Source of the DNA: Neisseriaceae bacterium
GTDB lineage: Bacteria; Pseudomonadota; Gammaproteobacteria; Burkholderiales; UBA11063
Reading direction: 5' to 3'
Length of the DNA stretch: 6,427 nucleotides
Assembly (NCBI GenBank): GCA_027371515.1
Contig: DAHXMX010000055.1
Location: forward strand, 1 to 6,427
Positions 4,722 through 6,427 of the stretch are shown here, piece by piece; the stretch's first letter is position 1; each line of letters begins with the position of its first letter. The notes under the pieces were generated by a model, which was not told the DNA's origin, made no database searches, and worked only from the letters and a program-made list of their open reading frames with translations. The position numbers and the translations under genes are program-made.

Positions 4722-5684
4722 ATGTTTGAAGAACAAAAACAATTTACAGAATTATTAAATTATTTAAATAAACGCATTGTGGGGCAGGATTCGCTAACTA
4801 AACGTTTGGTGATTTCATTGTTAGCATCTGGTCATATTCTAGTAGAAGGCGCACCTGGTTTAGCAAAAACCACCGCGATTAAGACACTGTCTAATTGTAT
4901 TGATTGCTCATATCATCGAATTCAATTTACTCCTGATTTGTTACCAGCTGACTTAACTGGCACTGATGTTTATGTTCCAGATCAGCATAACTTTACCTTT
5001 CAAGCAGGTCCATTATTTCATAATTTTTTACTTGCAGACGAAATTAATCGCGCTCCAGCAAAAGTGCAATCTGCTTTACTTGAAGCTATGGGCGAAAAAC
5101 AAATTACCGTTGGCAAAAACACTCATACTCTACCGCAATTATTTTTAGTTATGGCAACGCAAAACCCAATTGAACAAGAAGGTACTTATCCACTACCAGA
5201 GGCTCAACTCGATCGTTTTATGTTATATGTTAAAATCAGTTATCCAGATCCTAAAACTGAAGCGCAAATACTTGCAATTAACAGAGATGGTAGCAATCAA
5301 AATTTAGATTTAAATCGTCCGGTAATATCACAGCAAACTATATTTAATGCACAAAAAGCTTTACATCAAGTTCACGTCAGCAACGCTATTGAAGAATATA
5401 TTATTCAATTAATCATTGCTACACGTAATCCTGAGAAATACGATATAAATCTTAAACGCTTAATTCATTTTGGTGCAAGTCCTCGAGCTACTATTGCATT
5501 GGAACGTACAGCGCGTGCTCATGCTTGGTTAGATGGTCGTGATTATGTAACACCACATGATATTCACTCTATGATTCATGAAGTATTACGTCATCGTATC
5601 TTACTTAACTTTGAAGCACAAGCTGAAGGTATTACAACAGATCAAATTATTGATAAATTATTAAATTTAGTACCAATTCCGTAA
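4722..5684 (+). CDS. moxR: MoxR-family AAA+ ATPase
   Basis: 320 residues from ATG 4722, the usual MoxR size. It is a single AAA+ module: RIVGQDSL (18-25), Walker A EGAPGLAKTT (42-51; K49), Walker B LLADEINRAP (103-112; D106, E107), sensor 1 MATQNPIEQEGTYPLPEAQL (144-163; N148), the DRF segment with R166, and sensor 2 GASPRA (251-256; R255), followed by the C-terminal helical lid. MoxR ATPases are thought to act as chaperone-like machines that mature or activate partner complexes, often with von Willebrand A (vWA)-type proteins. The adjacent DUF58 gene, 6 nt downstream and in the same frame, is the typical partner. Related operons in gammaproteobacteria are linked to envelope integrity and stress tolerance. 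A separate promoter may lie in the 60-bp gap upstream. Identity as MoxR is certain; the client is unknown. Confidence 0.95.
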   Translation: MFEEQKQFTELLNYLNKRIVGQDSLTKRLVISLLASGHILVEGAPGLAKTTAIKTLSNCIDCSYHRIQFTPDLLPADLTGTDVYVPDQHNFTFQAGPLFHNFLLADEINRAPAKVQSALLEAMGEKQITVGKNTHTLPQLFLVMATQNPIEQEGTYPLPEAQLDRFMLYVKISYPDPKTEAQILAINRDGSNQNLDLNRPVISQQTIFNAQKALHQVHVSNAIEEYIIQLIIATRNPEKYDINLKRLIHFGASPRATIALERTARAHAWLDGRDYVTPHDIHSMIHEVLRHRILLNFEAQAEGITTDQIIDKLLNLVPIP

Positions 5685-5690
5685 AATATC

Positions 5691-6427
5691 ATGAATAATG
5701 GCATCAAAATAGATATCAAAGAACTTTTAAAATATTATTATTATAATAGTTCATTTGACATATTAAGCTCACGTAAGGTACAAAATAACACTTTAGGTAA
5801 TAAATCATCCAGTCATAAAGGGCGTGGGATGGACTTTGAAGAAGTACGTCAATATCAATATGGTGATGATGCGCGACTTATTCATTGGGGGGTATCAAGA
5901 CGTTTAGGTAAAATATACACTAAAGTATACAAAGAAGAAAAAGAACGTGCAGTATATTTAATTGTGGATCAATCAATTACCATGAAATTTGGTACAAGAG
6001 TATGTTTTAAAAATGTACTGGCGGCAAAAATAGCCTCTTTTATTGGTTTTAATGCACTAAAAAATCATGAGCAAGTCGGTGGAATAGTATTTAACGATAC
6101 TAATCTTGGCTATATAAAACCAAGCCGTACTAAAAATTCGCTACTAAATATATTTAATCTTATAGATAAACCAAGTTTACTTACTAATAATCATGGTGGA
6201 TTAGAATACGCGCTTAATTTCTTATTTAAAAATATAAAAAGTGGTAATATAGTAGTGATAATCAGCGATTTTAATCAAATAAATGATAAGATAATTAATT
6301 ATATTAATCAACTTACTAAAAAAGCTGAATTAATTAATATTTTCACTTATGACCCATTAGAAAGTGAACTGCCAAATAATGCCAAACTTAATTTTAGTGA
6401 TGATAAAAATAATATATTTAGCTTAAA
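5691..6427 (+). CDS. DUF58 family protein (MoxR partner), C terminus outside the window
   Basis: 245 codons are visible from ATG 5691 and the frame is open at the right edge. The conserved DUF58 core is clear: GRGMDFEEVRQYQYGDDAR (44-62), then IHWGVSRRLGK (64-74) and VYKEEKER (79-86). A vWA-like domain follows, beginning YLIVDQSITMKFGTR (89-103), with NVLAAKIASF (108-117), QVGGIVF (128-134) and VVIISDF (188-194). In the first metal-site loop the usual DxSxS reads D93-Q-S95-I-T97, so Thr replaces the last Ser, a conservative change that could still bind metal. HW at 65-66 is usually DW. Members accompany MoxR ATPases, and the known gene order continues with vWA and Bat-type membrane proteins, which would lie to the right. 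There is no Shine-Dalgarno match before the ATG, so translation is probably coupled to moxR (6-nt gap). The moxR stop TAA is in the same frame, two codons upstream. Confidence 0.92.
   Translation, partial: MNNGIKIDIKELLKYYYYNSSFDILSSRKVQNNTLGNKSSSHKGRGMDFEEVRQYQYGDDARLIHWGVSRRLGKIYTKVYKEEKERAVYLIVDQSITMKFGTRVCFKNVLAAKIASFIGFNALKNHEQVGGIVFNDTNLGYIKPSRTKNSLLNIFNLIDKPSLLTNNHGGLEYALNFLFKNIKSGNIVVIISDFNQINDKIINYINQLTKKAELINIFTYDPLESELPNNAKLNFSDDKNNIFSL

Noticed and set aside
4966..5148. 60-codon plus-strand open frame
   Set aside because: It lies wholly inside moxR in another frame, has no ribosome binding site and no recognisable motif.
1..6427. CRISPR array, insertion sequence, toxin-antitoxin or phage-defence system
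   Set aside because: No spaced direct repeats, transposase, terminal repeats or defence-type domains are visible; the genes are housekeeping. The MoxR-DUF58 pair can resemble vWA-MoxR ternary defence systems, but no third defence component is seen and the proteins are of the chromosomal stress/envelope type.

Overview
The window comes from an AT-rich (about one-third GC or less by eye), Gram-negative, proteobacterium-like genome. Supporting signs are a lipid A-type acyltransferase start, IspD of the MEP isoprenoid pathway, an E. coli-like DnaQ with its C-terminal polymerase-binding region, and a MoxR-DUF58 pair of gammaproteobacterial type. A low-GC gammaproteobacterium of the Francisella/Fastidiosibacter kind would fit, but the sequence alone does not prove the genus. 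CoaD, the SpoU-type methyltransferase and the RsmB-like enzyme look like subtypes different from the classical E. coli ones.

Layout: one divergent locus around a 148-bp control region (2791-2938). Leftward (minus strand) runs a tightly packed operon: a 129-residue membrane/zinc-ribbon protein (2401-2790), dnaQ (1666-2400), ispD (982-1665), a TrmH/SpoU-family RNA methyltransferase (222-989), and the start of an LpxL/HtrB-like acyltransferase that leaves the window at base 1. Adjacent genes abut with no gap or overlap by 4-8 nt, so they are almost certainly co-transcribed and translationally coupled. The first two genes both start with TTG behind good ribosome binding sites.

Rightward (plus strand) run coaD (2939-3439), an RsmB/NOP-family RNA m5C methyltransferase (3432-4661, 8-nt overlap with coaD) and, after a 60-bp gap holding a possible promoter and inverted repeats, moxR (4722-5684) and a DUF58 gene that leaves the window at 6427. 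The last two look like the start of a MoxR/DUF58/von Willebrand-type operon associated with envelope or stress functions.

The genes are mostly housekeeping (replication fidelity, isoprenoid and CoA synthesis, RNA modification, lipid A acylation). No mobile element, CRISPR array, tRNA or defence system is visible. The items most worth a second look are an 18-bp perfect interrupted palindrome over the -10 and expected start of the coaD promoter, the uncharacterised zinc-ribbon membrane protein that leads the dnaQ operon, and the divergent CoaD. No stretch longer than 300 bases lacks a gene.
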